From positions 5,937,494-6,001,493 of the forward strand of contig JABAKD010000019.1 of the NCBI GenBank assembly GCA_012845835.1: a DNA stretch of 64,000 nt, written 5' to 3'. Numbering within the stretch: position 1 is the first letter of the stretch; every line of letters starts with the position of its first letter. The translations under genes and the position numbers were made by a program. The notes beneath the pieces were generated by a model, which had not been told where the DNA came from, made no database searches, and saw nothing but the letters and a program-made list of their open reading frames with translations. Below are positions 10,901 to 23,000 of this stretch, in pieces. Source of the stretch: Undaria pinnatifida (Eukaryota; Sar; Phaeophyceae; Laminariales; Alariaceae).

Positions 10901-10929
10901 AAAAGTTGATGTGATAATATAAAGTAAGG

Positions 10930-11706
10930 ATAATGGCAAAAAAGAGGTTGCCAGCAATACCCGACAGGGTTGTATGGGAGAAAGTAACAAAGGGGCGAGC
11001 TGAAATAAGATGGGAGAGAGTAGTCGGGGAAGTATGGAAGGACCTAGGAGGAAACCAAGAAGAGTTACTGTTCATAGAGAAGTTTGGAAGGTACAAAAAA
11101 ACAAAAGTAATAGAAACGATACAAGTATGGGAAAGACTAGCGCGAAGAAAGAAGGTGGACGGGGAAAGTTTTCTAAAGACATACGGGGGATTAAAACAAG
11201 AGATAGGAAAGCAACGTACTTGCACGGCCCAATAGACTACGCCAAAATGTTGAAACTGCGTTTTGTGTAGGGGACCTGGACCTGCCAGAAAAAAGAAAGG
11301 GGTATACCAATAGTCGGATGGAGGAGGAAGAAGGCGAACAGAGCTGCCCTCGTGGCAACGCAGGCGAGAGTAGAACCCACATAGTGGGAGACTGAACTGT
11401 ACAAGGAGGAAGAGAATGTGTTAAAGTAGGAGATGGGGAAAATGGGCGGATTAAACGGGGAGAAGTTTGCCAAATTAGATAGTAGCGAGAAAACGATCGC
11501 TATCCTAAGACAGATGGCGGCCGCAGACGGCGAAACAGGACAGGGATAGGATGAGCAAACAGTTTTCATGTAATTTATGGAAAAAGCGAAATGAACGCCC
11601 AAATGTTGGAGGTGTCTTTATTAGGAGTAGGAACGGTGCTCCGTTTCGAAAGGGATGCGTGGTCAATGGTAAAATGACTAAGGCATGCAGCAAATGAGTA
11701 CGCCCC
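10930..11706 (+). pseudogene. Non-LTR retroelement 3' fragment, family A, longest copy (broken)
   Basis: An open stretch at 10933-11235 (MAKKRLPAIPDRVVWEKVTK...) leads, through several frameshifts and stops, into the family-A C-terminal signature. Recognisable pieces are DLDLPEKRKG, HIVGDCELYKEEE, SSEKTIAIL, then the ERPNVGG- and RSRNGAP-type end. Such a Cys/His motif followed by a conserved tail is typical of the C-terminus of non-LTR reverse transcriptase proteins. The copy ends at GAGTACGCC followed by C-rich DNA, as do the other copies. It is too degraded to be functional. Confidence 0.6.
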
Positions 11707-11763
11707 TCCCGCCACCCATCACCCCCAACATGTTTGCCCGCTATTTGGCCGGCGATGCTCCAG

Positions 11764-11874
11764 GTGCGCACCATGAGAGACTCGGAGCAAAAACGTAGGC
11801 AGCTGGCGACGTTCCGCCACAGGGGCGAGCTGGTCCGCCTTGCAAAGGAGTGGCACGTGCCGTTTCTGCCTCAG
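11764..11874 (+). CDS. Exon, probably of the PX-domain gene
   Basis: A CAG acceptor (11761-11763) and a GTGAGG donor (11875) bound 37 codons in phase 0: VRTMRDSEQKRRQLATF, then RLAKEWHVPFLPQ at the end. It is charged and helical in character. The codon pattern (G/C third positions) and both strong splice sites support a real exon. Membership in the PX gene rests on strand, position and compatible phase only. Confidence 0.55.
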
Positions 11875-12987
11875 GTGAGGTGGTTGCCCCAAGGGCAACG
11901 TGCTGCGATATCGGTGGCACTTTCTGGCCGAAACGTTGCCATGCGATTCGTATTATGCCTAGGCCATAGGGTTGCTCATCGGGTAAGAGTACCGTTATTC
12001 TCCAAGTGAATTGTTGGGTGAGTTGTGGAGCTACTCTTCAAGGGAGGAGCTTGTGGAATGTTAGGTGCGCTCCTAGCGTAGCATGCGTGGAGGCTTGTGG
12101 AACGGCTCATTTGATGACCGAGCTGAAGAAAATTTGCCTTGCGCTGCCGTCGCCACGGCAGCACCGTTGTTTCGGCAACGAGGTATAATGATACCCCAAA
12201 ACACGTAAAATTGGTGAGGTTCGGTGGTATTTTTACGCATTTGCCGGCGGGATAAATGAGTCAAAAACGTAGTATGTGCCGTATCGCGAAAGCTGTTGGA
12301 TGCGACAATTCATGTGGTATTGACATTATCAATCGCGCCTTTGTGGTGCGTTTTCCTCAGTAACTGGTACGTCTTCGATTGGAAGCATTCTACAGCAGGG
12401 GAGCAACAATGTGTTCCTAAGGCTCCTCGCCTGAGGATCACCCAAAAAACAACAAAATGATAAAAATGAAACGCGTCACCCGATAAACAGTCTCATGGCC
12501 TACCGGCATGAAACTAATGACGTGTACCTTCGCTTGGGTGCAATATAAGAAAAGAGGGGGGTGGGGGTGAGGCTGAGGCACTAAGCGAAGCAATTAATGT
12601 CGTGGAAGAAGGATCTGTCAAGCGTTGTATGACCTGGTGAGGGGGGCCACTTGTGCATTAACCGGGATCAACCAATGAGTTCGATTTTCCCTTAACACGG
12701 GTTTCCCGTAAAGGGTTTGGTGAAAATTATGCGGCGAAGGGGATCATTTGTTCTCTATGATGATATTTCTTGCCGTGCGACAAATCTCGCCAGTCCAGTG
12801 GATACTGACAGTTAAAATGAACGAATGGATCCCCTGATACTATTTCTGTCTCTTAACCGTTGTTTAGCACCCCCTCCCCCCCCCCCGACCACCTACCCCT
12901 CCCTCCCTCCCCCCTCCTACCCCGGTTCCCGCCCCCCACTTTCTCCCGCCACTTCCCTCTCGCCCCCCCCACAACGTACAACAAAAG

Positions 12988-13240
12988 ATGGAGTTCAAAA
13001 AGCAACAGGAGGCAGCAAAGCAATGCGAATTCATCGTCGGCGACCACGGTCGCCTCGTCCCCCGAACCGGCACTCCGCGCCCAAAACATCCTCCGCAGCG
13101 CAGTTCGGAGGCAACACACGCGAGCTCTCGCCCTCTGTCCGCCCATCACCCCGCACTGAAATATTTTTTCGGCCTTCAGCCGCTTCCCTCGCTTTCTACC
13201 GTTGCTAAGATGGCGCGGTACGGTCAGGAAAGCCAGAAAG
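12988..13240 (+). CDS. Possible exon upstream of the PX exon
   Basis: After a long C-rich tract and an AG acceptor (12986-12987) a frame starts MEFKKQQEAAKQCEFIVG, continuing DHGRLVPRTG with strongly GC-ending codons. A plausible donor is at 13240-13245 (GTGGAG). The end and even the frame are uncertain, because a second frame over 13040-13150 also has good codon bias. Any exon must end before the G-rich DNA and the opposite-strand retroelement fragment that begins at 13557. Confidence 0.35.
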
Positions 13241-13556
13241 AGGGTGGAGGTGGGGGTAGTGGTTGTGGGGATACGGGTGGAGGAGGTGTTGGGGCCGGGG
13301 GCGATGCGGCGAGGAGGGGAGGTATGTCCGGTGGAAGGGAGTCGGGAGGTGAGGGTGGGGCCGGGAAAGAAGAAGAGAAGGGCGGCGTTGGGTCGGGGGA
13401 GGAGTCGATTCACCGGGCGTTTGTTTGGGATTGGGGTTTCTGCAAGGGGGTGGCGATGTACACGGTCGAGGTGGAGACCTTGGGAGAAGGAGGGGAAGTT
13501 CGGAGGGTGTTTCGAAGGTGCGTCTGGGGGAAGGAGTTTTCCTGTGCACGGGAGGG

Positions 13557-13790
13557 TGTACTCATTGTTGCTTGCCTAAGTCATTTGACCATTGTCCACG
13601 AATTGCTTTCGAGACGGAGCACCGTTCCTGCTCCTAATAGAGATGCCTCCAATATTTGGGCGCTGATTGCGTTTCTTCCGTATATTACACACCTCGTAAA
13701 TAATTTTGCTTACCTTACCCTCTTGCTGTCTCGCATTTTGTGGCCACCATCTATCTCGTAGGATAGCTATCGATTTCCAGCTTCTACTAG
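13557..13790 (-). mobile_element. Non-LTR retroelement 3' fragment, family A
   Basis: Read on the minus strand, it encodes the family-A tail (KRNQRPNIGGISIRSRNGAP, then SRKQFVDNGQMT) and ends at the common 3' terminus (GAGTACACC), next to C-rich minus-strand DNA. It is 5'-truncated and non-functional. Confidence 0.8.
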
Positions 13791-14620
13791 AGGGGCATTC
13801 GGTGGGGGGGGGGGGGATCCTGCGCGTCGGTAATAACAGAAACAGCACGTGCTCAGGTTTGTCGTCACGGGAAAAAAAATGATCAGAAAACTACCGGTAT
13901 GTCTTCCGAAAAACACGAACGAAAATTTATGAAAAAAACAGGGGCGGACAGTTGAAAAGCATTTTATTCGGTGCTTAGGTTTTGGTCCTGAAAAAAAACT
14001 TGGGGTGTTCTCTTGTGGTCGTCATAAACACAACCAACTAGACACTTCAAACTGTGTATTGACTCATGCTACTAGTACGGTGGAGGTGCACATGTTTTTT
14101 TCTGAGGGTGCTCGCTTGATTGAGGAGCTCTGTACCCTACCTACACACCAAATATGGGATAGAATGGAGGTGCGAACCGGTGAACAATCCTACGGTCTAG
14201 GTACAAAACGAAAGGTATTGAAGAAAACAGCGCCATTCTGACGATACTTCGAAGTAGAGGGTTATGGAGTCCCGTAACTCAATACTGATTTTGGGCGAAA
14301 AGTGCTACCTCCCTCGTAGCAGGGGTCAACGTGTGTTGTGAGGTCAACGGAATCCTGATTACGTCCACACAATGTGTTTGACGTTTAATGGGATTGGAAG
14401 CGTGATAAAGGGGTAAACTCAGAAAGCAACTAGCAAATACCAGGTATATTATTACTTTTTGCCATCCGACAATGTGCAGCACGAGTTTGAAAGTCCGATC
14501 ACTCGTTAACATTCCCACAACAAAAAACGAGCGCAACCAACTCCTTGGGGCATTTTAGTTAGGAAACGGTGTAGAACGTTCATAGGCGCGCGCGGCTGAA
14601 GGCGTGCTGTGCTGGCTGCA

Positions 14621-14899
14621 AGGAGTGAGCGGGCGACATTCGTCAAGAAAGCTACGTCCTTCTTTGATTACGTGACTATGCCTTCCGCGGCTGAACGAAA
14701 CGACAACGCATTCGACAGGTACACCGACTTCCGTGAGCTCTGGGAGGCTGTTTCTTCCACCCACCCCACGATAAAGGGCTTCCACTTTCCTGCGAAGGAG
14801 GCAGTCTTCAGTTCGAGGAGCTTTTTTACGACAGGGTTGAGCTCGGAGAACATCGAGGAAGCGCGACGACGGAAATTCAACGATCTGCTTTTGCTTTTG
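14621..14899 (+). CDS. PX domain exon (phosphoinositide-binding protein)
   Basis: This exon encodes most of a PX domain: FDRYTDFRELWEAV (the R-Y-x-D-F phosphoinositide site), FHFPAKEAVFSS (the loop with P-x-K before the third helix) and IEEARRRKFNDLLLLL (the E-x-x-R-R-x-x-L helix). PX proteins bind PI3P and related lipids on endosomal or vacuolar membranes, as in sorting nexins. The GTGGGT donor at 14900 is in phase 0. The acceptor is uncertain: AG at 14621-14622 or 14646-14647; only the second is a phase-0 start. Joined to 17248 the sequence reads through the end of the fold as expected (LLLLL, then VDLKPRPPELLAFLSPRL). No other copy of the domain is seen nearby. Confidence 0.75.
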
Positions 14900-16503
14900 G
14901 TGGGTACTTCACGACGGGCATTGCCCGGGGGGGGAAGGGGTGCTTCAGGAGTGCTAAGGTTTTCCATTCTTACAACAGTTGTTGTCGTTGTTGCGGACGA
15001 CGCCGCAGAATAGAACACGAAACGCTGTATTTTTTTTCAGTTTGTTCTCAATGGTGTGCACACACAGGCCTCTAGGTGATCTATGTAACAGGACTCGCAG
15101 CAGGAAATGCTATAGGCGTGGGAAAGCAAAGGACGCGAAAACCTAGTGAGGCATAGATGGCAAAACCTTACAGCCGCACAAGCCTTCATTGACTTGCAGC
15201 CCTGTACCACGTCGCGCTGTACCTTATGGTAAGAAAACGCTTTTCTTTAGCGGTACAAAGCTTCTACCCGTACCTCTTTTTGAGCGCCATCATCATTTGC
15301 CGCGTTTTTCTGGGTGGTGTCGCTCATTACAACCTTCCGGTAGCCGAGGTACTTTTATCTGTTGTTGCTGATATCGCGTTTTGTCGTACGACAATATATT
15401 GCATGAACTTCGAGGTCGACCACTCTGAAACATTCCCCGAGTGAAGAATTAGACTAATTCACCGAGAGCGGTGGACTGATTCTTAACACGATAGCCCCCC
15501 CCCAAACCAGCGATTTTCTTTAACGAACGTTTCATGGCTGCTCGACATGAGGAATGACGCTATGAAGAAAATGTCTTCATGTATTTCCTTGGTTGCAAAG
15601 GAATATCAAACGATGACATCGAGGTGGCAGGGGGCACCGCATTTCAGGAGATACGGCCGGGAGCTGGTTTTAAAACCGGCGATTTCGTTCAAGAAAGTTG
15701 GGGGGAGTACCGTATAACGACTCGGTGGCTGAAGATACCCAGAGCTCTACCCTGCGAATCAAACCTGCCGTTTTCTTTCCGGCAGTCGTGAGCTGTTTCG
15801 TGTTCATGGGGCAGTAGCGAATACCTTGGATCCTCCTCACGACACAACGCCAAAGACGGGCATACAACAACCGTCAACACGATTTTCTGAAGCGATATCT
15901 GCAAGTAATCCAACCAGAATATTAACGCGCTGTACATGGTCGAAACGAAAATTAGGTTATTATTTAGTTTGCCATCCGCCTTCAGTCCAGCTCCTATAGC
16001 CCTTCAATAAAAATCTCCCTCGAAACATTCCATGGTAATAGTCCTGTCGATTCCCATCCTGCCACTCCCTTGACTCGTGCTGCGATAGTAGTACCTCCTA
16101 TTGACCAAGGTATTCCTGGCTGACTGGGTTCTTCAACTGAGGAACTAACCAATGTCCATGGAGCATAATTTGGGTTTTTGTAGTGGAGTGGCGAATGGGG
16201 TGAAAGTGCCTCGTAGATGCAGTAGGCCGTGTGCTTTTGAAGAACAAAAAAACAAGAAAAACAAAAAAACTCCCGCCACGCGGCGACCAAAGCCACAGCA
16301 GCACGGCGACCAGGGCTAATGCGAGATGGTGTGCAACGAAACAGGCTCCGCGAGCTAGCTCGAACTCACTCGCTTCTGTTGACGCTGGGTTTGTTTGTGG
16401 AAATCAGTCTCGTACAGGTCTCACATTCAGCAATCTACGCCGCTGGCAGATACTACCTAACGGACATACAGACGGACGAACAGACGTATAAACAGACATA
16501 CAT

Positions 16504-16558
<55 letters not shown>

Positions 16559-16579
16559 GGCAGGCAGACAGACAGACGA

Positions 16580-16653
<74 letters not shown>

Positions 16654-17127
16654 GAACAGACAGACGAACAGACAAACAGACAGACAGACGAACAGACAGA
16701 CAGACAGACAGACAAGAAAGACGAACAGACAGACAGACAAACAAAAATATTGGAACCATGTTCGTTCGCACTCCGAAATGAACAGTCTTTTTTTTCCGCG
16801 CAAGGTAAAAGGCGGCCTCATTTTGATATGGATATTTAGCAATCTAGGCCATGGTATCGTTCATCGGGTTGCGCTTCCATTCTTTCTCAAAAAGCACCAT
16901 TTGTGTGTTAGTGTGAGGTATACAGCCTTTCGAGTGAGGAGCCTCAGAGTTTCTCGGGACGCGATTGTTGCAGCATGAATTCCCGCCCTGCCCCCTTCCG
17001 CCTCTCCACATTCGCCCCTTGAAGGGCGCCCAGCGCCCCTTAGGACAAAGTACTTGGAAACTAGAGTGGCATACCTTTCGCAGTTGAAAAAGGGTTAAGA
17101 AAGCGAAGCGTAACACCCCCCTAAGAC
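14900..17127. other. Intron of the PX gene with microsatellite
   Basis: About 2.3 kb between the PX exon and the exon at 17248. No further exon is convincing. It contains the (CAGA)n array and an AT-richer part at 15000-16300. Confidence 0.5.
16488..16745. repeat. (CAGA)n microsatellite
   Basis: About 250 bases of GACA/CAGA tetranucleotide repeat with occasional GAACAGA and GGCAGGCAG variants. Long poly-(SVCL) and (TDRQ) frames across it are repeat artefacts. Confidence 0.97.
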
Positions 17128-17222
17128 CTCGACATGCTCCGTCCCGGCATTGCAGGTATACGAGACTCTACGGTTCTACGGACTAAGGCCGTGCACGATA
17201 CGATGATCCGCCCCCCCCCCCC
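17128..17222 (+). mobile_element. Retroelement 3' fragment, family B, next to an exon acceptor
   Basis: ATGCTCCGTCCCGGCAT and the following 70 bases match the family-B terminus seen at 42640-42715. They end in a run of C. The C run and the next pyrimidines immediately precede the CAG acceptor at 17245-17247, so the fragment seems to supply the polypyrimidine tract of the last PX-gene exon. Confidence 0.7.
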
Positions 17223-17247
17223 TCTCCCTCAAAACTCCAAATCTCAG

Positions 17248-18852
17248 GTTGACCTCAAGCCCAGACCGCCGGAGCTCCTCGCGTTTTTGAGCCCTCGCCT
17301 GTCTGAAGGTTCGCCGAAACGCAACCGAACCCCAGGGGTGCTTCGACTATCGACTGGCGAGCGAGTGGTATCGCCGAATCGAGGCTGTTCGGGTGGTGAT
17401 GGCGGTGGAGGACGAGGAGGCGGAGGGGGAGGGGGGAGGGGAGGAGGAGGAGGGGGAAAAGTAGGAGCAGAATCAAGGGCAGGACGAGAAGGAGAGGGAG
17501 AAGCGCCGGAACGCCAGGTGGAGGATGGGGTCAGCAGCCGTCGCCAGCGGCAGTCTCAGCAAACACCCGAATCACGCGACGTAGGCGCGGCCCAGAGACA
17601 AGAAGCCATCCCCCTTCCGGACACTCTCGAGCTCAGGGTCCTCGGTGTGTGCACTGCTGCTTTTCAAGCGTGCCTAGCGCTACACGCTCTGGGGGCTGCA
17701 TCCATGCTCATGGTGGTGTTGCTAACCCTCGAGATCGCTTCTGTGTTCGCCGCTGGTGTTAGCTTGTCCGCCCGCTGGGCGTCCGTGCTACAGGCATCGA
17801 GCGTGGGCGTGCCTACTGAGGGCAACGTTTCTCGCGCCGGCCAATCTCCGCAGTTGGCGCAAGAGCAGCAGCTCTCACGTAGTGGTGGTGGTGGTAATGG
17901 TGGTGGTGGTGTTGGTGGGGATGTCGGTGGTGGTGGTGGTAGCGGTGGTGGCGGCCGTGGTGCCGATGGTGGTGTCCGCGACGATGGTGGTGGCGGTGGC
18001 AAAAGGCGAATCATTAGTGCCTACCCCAGGAGCTCGGTCAGAGCTACGGTGGCGGGTGGAGCGCGTGGACCGAGAATGGTGCACGTCGGTCCTAGGACTC
18101 GCAGCGGCAAGGGTGGAGTTCGTGTAGATGATGCAGGAAGCACCGTCTTCGGTTTCGGTGGAGGTAACCGCGAGGTCAGCGATGGTGGTGGTGGTGACGA
18201 TGGCCGCAGTGGTGGCGGTGGAGGTGATGGTGGTGGTGTTGGCGGCGGCGGCAGGGGCGGTGGCGGTGGAGGGCCTGGCCATAGCGATGGAGCGGACGAG
18301 GACGGTGCGTGCAGGTGGATACATATTACCATCGTGGGAGAAATGGTGGTTGGTGTGGCATTGTCATCAACATATGCCTTTGCAGGTATCGGGCCAGGCC
18401 TCACCATGATCGCGCATCACCTAGCAGCGGCGGGGGCCATCGCCAAGGCGGCTGTGGCTGTAGCACTGCCACCACTCCTCGCTGCTTGTGCTACACCTCG
18501 GGTGACCCGGGCTGTACGCTCTGTCTGCTCCACTGCTGAAATCTGGAGCCGCAACAGGTCGACTAGCGTGGACGAAGGGTTTTCGATCGAGAGGGACTTG
18601 AACGCAGCGGGATTGGTTGGGCATGTCGGATGCGCGCAGCGTGTGGACATCGCTGTCGGTGGCTTTGGCGGGCACCGTGGCACCGCCGTGGCCGTCGATT
18701 CCGACGCCCCCCCCCCGTTCTTTTCGCGCAGTTGCACTCGCAGCAGGGGGGCGGAAGGCGGTAAAAATCCCAACGAGGGGGCGGCACGGGAGGATAAGCT
18801 GGGGGTAGAAGGCTCGGGTACAGGAGTCCGAGACGATCAGCAGGTAGAATAG
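17248..18852 (+). CDS. Last exon of the PX gene, Gly-rich and hydrophobic
   Basis: The frame is open for 534 codons from the CAG acceptor to a TAG at 18850. It begins VDLKPRPPELLAFLSPRL, which completes the end of the PX fold. Poly-Gly/Arg low-complexity blocks encoded by GGT/GGA repeats come next (17390-17470, 17880-18000, 18180-18270). Two long hydrophobic stretches, at about 17627-17776 and 18325-18500, look like membrane segments. PX domains fused to membrane segments occur in some sorting proteins. The low-complexity parts could hide further introns. Antiparallel frames in the GGT repeats are shadows. Confidence 0.5.
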   Translation, partial: VDLKPRPPELLAFLSPRLSEGSPKRNRTPGVLRLSTGERVVSPNRGCSGGDGGGGRGGGGGGGRGGGGGGKVGAESRAGREGEGEAPERQVEDGVSSRRQRQSQQTPESRDVGAAQRQEAIPLPDTLELRVLGVCTAAFQACLALHALGAASMLMVVLLTLEIASVFAAGVSLSARWASVLQASSVGVPTEGNVSRAGQSPQLAQEQQLSRSGGGGNGGGGVGGDVGGGGGSGGGGRGADGGVRDDGGGGGKRRIISAYPRSSVRATVAGGARGPRMVHVGPRTRSGKGGVRVDDAGSTVFGFGGGNREVSDGGGGDDGRSGGGGGDGGGVGGGGRGGGGGGPGHSDGADEDGACRWIHITIVGEMVVGVALSSTYAFAGIGPGLTMIAHHLAAAGAIAKAAVAVALPPLLAACATPRVTRAVRSVCSTAEIWSRNRSTSVDEGFSIERDLNAAGLVGHVGCAQRVDIAVGGFGGHRGTAVAVDSDAPPPFFSRSCTRSRGAEGGKNPNEGAAREDKLGVEGSGTGVRDDQQVE

Positions 18853-20000
18853 GCGCCGACAAGAGTGCGGGCGGAAAACAGACGTTCTCGGAGATGAGCT
18901 CTTTCTCTGTCCTTTGCGCTGTGGAAGTAGGTCTGTCTGAGCCAGTTGGTACCCTCGGGTGTTCTGTTTCATTCTGATTCGTGGGTAAACACGCGCATGC
19001 AGTGCAGTGCAGTGCAGTGCAGTGTACACCTCCGTTCGCACGGGAGGGGTAGGTCTATCTGATCCGGTTGGTGCTTTCGGCGATTTGGTTTATTTTGGTT
19101 TATTTTGGTCTGTTAGTAAACGCATCATGTAGGGATGCCGGCAGTGCAGTGCAGTGCAGTGCAGTGCTGTGAAGTGAAGTGAAGCGAAGTGAAGTGAAGT
19201 GCAGTGAAGTGTCGTGAAGAGCAGTTGAGTACTGTGCAGTGCCGTGCGGTGCAGCGAAGTGCCGCGCAGTCCCGTGCAGTGCCGTGCAGTACAGTCATGT
19301 GCTATGCGGGACGTTTGTACACAGAGCGGACGGCGACGGGCGAATGTGCACCACTATTGCTGCGTGCGGGAGTATCCGCGTGATGTGTACGTGCGCGTGC
19401 GTGTGTGTGCATCTATCCAACGGCACGGAAGAACGAGGAGTGTTGGCATTTTTCGGGGGGTGGGTCCCGGTCAACGTCTTGCGAAGAGCTACGGATACTC
19501 GTAGTCTGTGTGTGACACAGTCCAGGCCGTCCTGAAATTAACAAAATTCGTTGTATTGGCGTCGATGCCTCCCACCCTCAGAGTTCCACGCACGGCGGTA
19601 GACTTGTAGCATAGTCCGTAGACTTACCGCACATCCCCCACTCCACCGTAGATCAGGACCAAGACGGCGCCGCCGGTGAGCGCTCTAGGTAGAACACTCC
19701 ATCGTAAGCCCTGTTCATGATTGGTTGATACCGCCTGTTCAAGCGGCTCGCCTGAGGCAGCGGCGACGCCATGTCCGCGGCCGGGTGGGACATCTTTTGA
19801 ACACAGATTAACCATTTCATTAGTAAATCTATTCATGGGCACGGCTGGAACGGCGCAACCCGACAGGCGACGGGATAAGCTGGCGTGCTCGATATTGATG
19901 CTCCTTTTCCTGGGCAGCACCAGCACCACCGTCATCACCACTACCACCGCCACCACCAACAAAATCGGACACGGCGCTTGGAACGCCGAGCCTCACAGAT
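18853..20000. repeat. Intergenic spacer with pentanucleotide arrays
   Basis: (CAGTG)n arrays occur at 18996-19024 and, degenerating to AAGTG/CAGTG mixtures, at 19141-19290. TTTATTTTGG is repeated near 19085-19110. No gene is supported. A minus-strand hydrophobic frame at 19624-19962 and a plus-strand frame at 19721-20002 have no splice or family support. Confidence 0.7.
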
Positions 20001-23000
20001 GAGCCGATTCTTGGACATATCGCGTTGAACGCCCCCCTCCTAACAACGGTACGTCCGTTTTATTGTTGGTGTAGACTATGTTTACTCTTCTTGGTATTTT
20101 AATAAGCGCGCGCTACGTTGCTCGGTCGTCTCCAACGTCTTTCTTTTCATTTTACTACTGCCACAAATACCCCGACACTAATTTTTAGCGCTTTGTCCCA
20201 GAGTCCGTGCGTGCAATTCTTCAGGGGTTTCATAAGGCGCCTTTAACCGGCCGAAAACCGTAAGAGTGTTGAAGTCCTTAAAATTATAGTTTCAAATGCA
20301 GGCGCCAGACACGTATCATGTACTGACACGCGTTAACCTACATTCCATTCTCTGTTCCAGGGCAGCGCTCGGCCTTGTGGCGAGCAAACTGGTTATTCTC
20401 TGTTGGATTGCCATTCTGTGTTCATTGTTACTCGTGTGCCCAATATATCATCCACGTTGTTGTCGGTGTTTTTATACCTAGATGCAGGCCGTGGCGAATC
20501 CGGGGTTGCTTGCTGCAACGAAGCAGCGCCGAGCTGCGAGTACCCTGGACGTTCATTGCGGCAAGCCCACGCCACCACGCTACATGTACATTTTTTAGTC
20601 GACTTTTTTTTCCTTTATTGCACATGGCGGAAAAACACGTATTGCGCACGTACGTGATAAAAAACACGTGTTACGCGCGTACGTGATGACTTGATCCCGT
20701 GGACACGGTCCTATTTCACACTTTCCGATCAGACGTTTGCAGCCTGCCTTTTAATAGATCAACGAACCATCGTGTTTGGGAGGACTTAAGGCCCGTTTCA
20801 CGGCTTTCGAATTTCGCGCGACACCTCAAGGTGTTTGTATGACGTTCGGGGACGTTGTTATTATGTTATTAAATTAGACGCCCGTGTGCCGTGCGCCAAG
20901 ACAAAGGCGACAGGACTTCTACTTCCCACAACATTGGCACACCCGGACACGCTCACACATGGCCAGCACCTATCTGACAAAAAGAGGGGTCGCCATATCT
21001 TTGATTCTGCTACCGTGCTGTTGCCGTAGTTACCATACGAGCGCACGTGTCCCGGTAACACAGAAGATGCACGCTTCGTCGCGAGGAAGAAGAGGCCCGT
21101 CCGCCTCCGAGAGACCTTTCTCTTCATCGAGAGGGTTTGCAATTTCTACGAAATCTTCGGCTCTTCTTCCCGTATATGCAAGGTCTGTAACGGACGTGCA
21201 AGGGATCTGACTAAACCGCCAGGAAAAAAGTCGGTGCCGAATACACCGGTCGCGTGTCAAAGCCACCTCCCTTTTCCTCCCCTCCCTTCGCCTCCTTCCC
21301 TTGCCATTGTCACGCATTCCCCCGCCCCACTCCCCCCCCCTCTCTTCCCCCACGCACCCTCCACCAGACCCAAATACCGCCTACTACAATACGTCGCGTC
21401 CCAGGTTACAAAACGGTTAACGTGTCTGTGCAATCGTCACGCAGACGCGACCAAGCAAGCGGGCGATGCGCGACGCCCAAGAGGGAGTGCATCTACAGAT
21501 ATATGCCAGACTGTTCGACACGGCAAGTCAGTTGAGAGTTCAATCTACTGCTGCGAGTAGTTCTGCTACTGCGGCCGGTGCTATGCCGAGCCAGCATTTC
21601 CCGTCTCCCGCAAAAATCTCCCACGACTACCACTCTTGGACTCCCCATACTCACCCCGATTTCATCCCCCTCCCTCTCCACTACCCAACACAATCCCACC
21701 TCTCCACAAATAATTAAAAAAAACGCTACGCGCGCTCTCCAACGCCACGCGTACAACCACCATTAAAAAAGACGAATAAAAGAAGAAAGAAAAAACAAAA
21801 AATAATGTGACGACGGTGGCGGACCGACGGCCCCGATGGGGGGGGGGGGGGGGGGGGGGGCGGGGATGGAGGGGGGCGAAGAGCTTATCCCCGCCCCGCC
21901 GCACACCAACCGCCACACAACCAAACGCGATACGCCGATGCCTCACCACCACCACCGCCGGGCGCCCTATCCACTCTCCTTGACTGACATCGCCGAACGG
22001 CCCGGCCGAACATGCACACGGCTTCTGGAGCCGCCGAGACCAGAGCGCGCGCTCGGCCGGTCGCCGCCTCTGCCTACCCCTCTTCAAAACGTAACACCTT
22101 CGGTTGCCCCACGCCAACGTCGAAACACCTCTCAGTGGTGTTTGAAAACCTCTCAGGGGTGTTCGAGCACAAGGGTAGTTAACCTTGAACATCTACCTGT
22201 CAAAAAACATGCACAAAGACACCTATCTCACTTTGCAAAAAACAAATACGGCCGACTCTAACGGCTTCTTCTTTGCTCGCTTGCGCCCTCGCCCCACTCG
22301 CCCCGTCCCACACCACCCGGACCCGACCCGCCCAACACTGTCCCGCCGTGTCACACATCAAGCATTGTACTTGGAGTACGGCCGAGGCTTGTTTCCCTAC
22401 TCAAAAATAAACGAAAGAAAATAGAATGTCCCCGTCGACCTCGTACACCACCCTGCTCCTGCCATTGCCATACTACTGGTGTTGCTGTCCTCGGGGTGGG
22501 AAACAACACTCCACCGCGTGGCTACAACAAAGGAGGCTAGCCGTTTTGTTCTCCCCTCTTCGACTAACGAAGCCTATGTTGTCCTTCCGTGACGGTAACC
22601 TCCCGAAATAAAAGTTGCTCAACGCAGCAAAATGCAAGCATTCAAAATATGGGGGGGGGGGGCTCGCGCCATAGTGTAGCCCGTTCCAACCCCCCCAACC
22701 CAACGAAAAAACGCTATAAACGTAGCCAAAAGTCATCGGAATCAACGGACATATTGTCCGTGGGAGCCAACGGACATAAAATAAGGAGGCTAGCCGTAAC
22801 CCCCGCCCTTGTTTTCGACCCCCGAAGCCCATATTATTATTCGGTGACGATATCCTCCTGAAATAAATAGTTGCCCTACGCAACAAATGCGAAAGGTCAA
22901 TTCAAGATGGAAGGACGGGGTCTTGGTCCCTCGTGGGACCAGTTACACACACACAAACACCCCAGGGAAAACGTCATAAATACGTCAAAATATGTCAGGA

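Noticed and set aside
12988-13761. A continuous 257-codon plus-strand frame as a single gene
   Set aside because: Its second half crosses G-rich DNA and an opposite-strand retroelement fragment; only the first part may be an exon.
16319-16978. 219- and 129-residue frames in the CAGA array
   Set aside because: Tetranucleotide repeat artefacts (TDRQ and SVCL repeats).
17134-17247. ATG at 17134 as the start of the 572-codon frame
   Set aside because: The ATG lies inside a family-B retroelement fragment and its C run; the acceptor at 17245-17247 explains the exon start better.
18021-18407. Proline- and threonine-rich minus-strand frames opposite the glycine-rich exon
   Set aside because: Shadows of GGT/GGA repeats; the plus-strand frame joins in phase to the PX exon.
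19624-20002. Overlapping plus and minus frames as a small membrane-protein gene
   Set aside because: No ATG-supported start, splice sites or conserved motif; hydrophobicity comes from GTGGTGG repeats.
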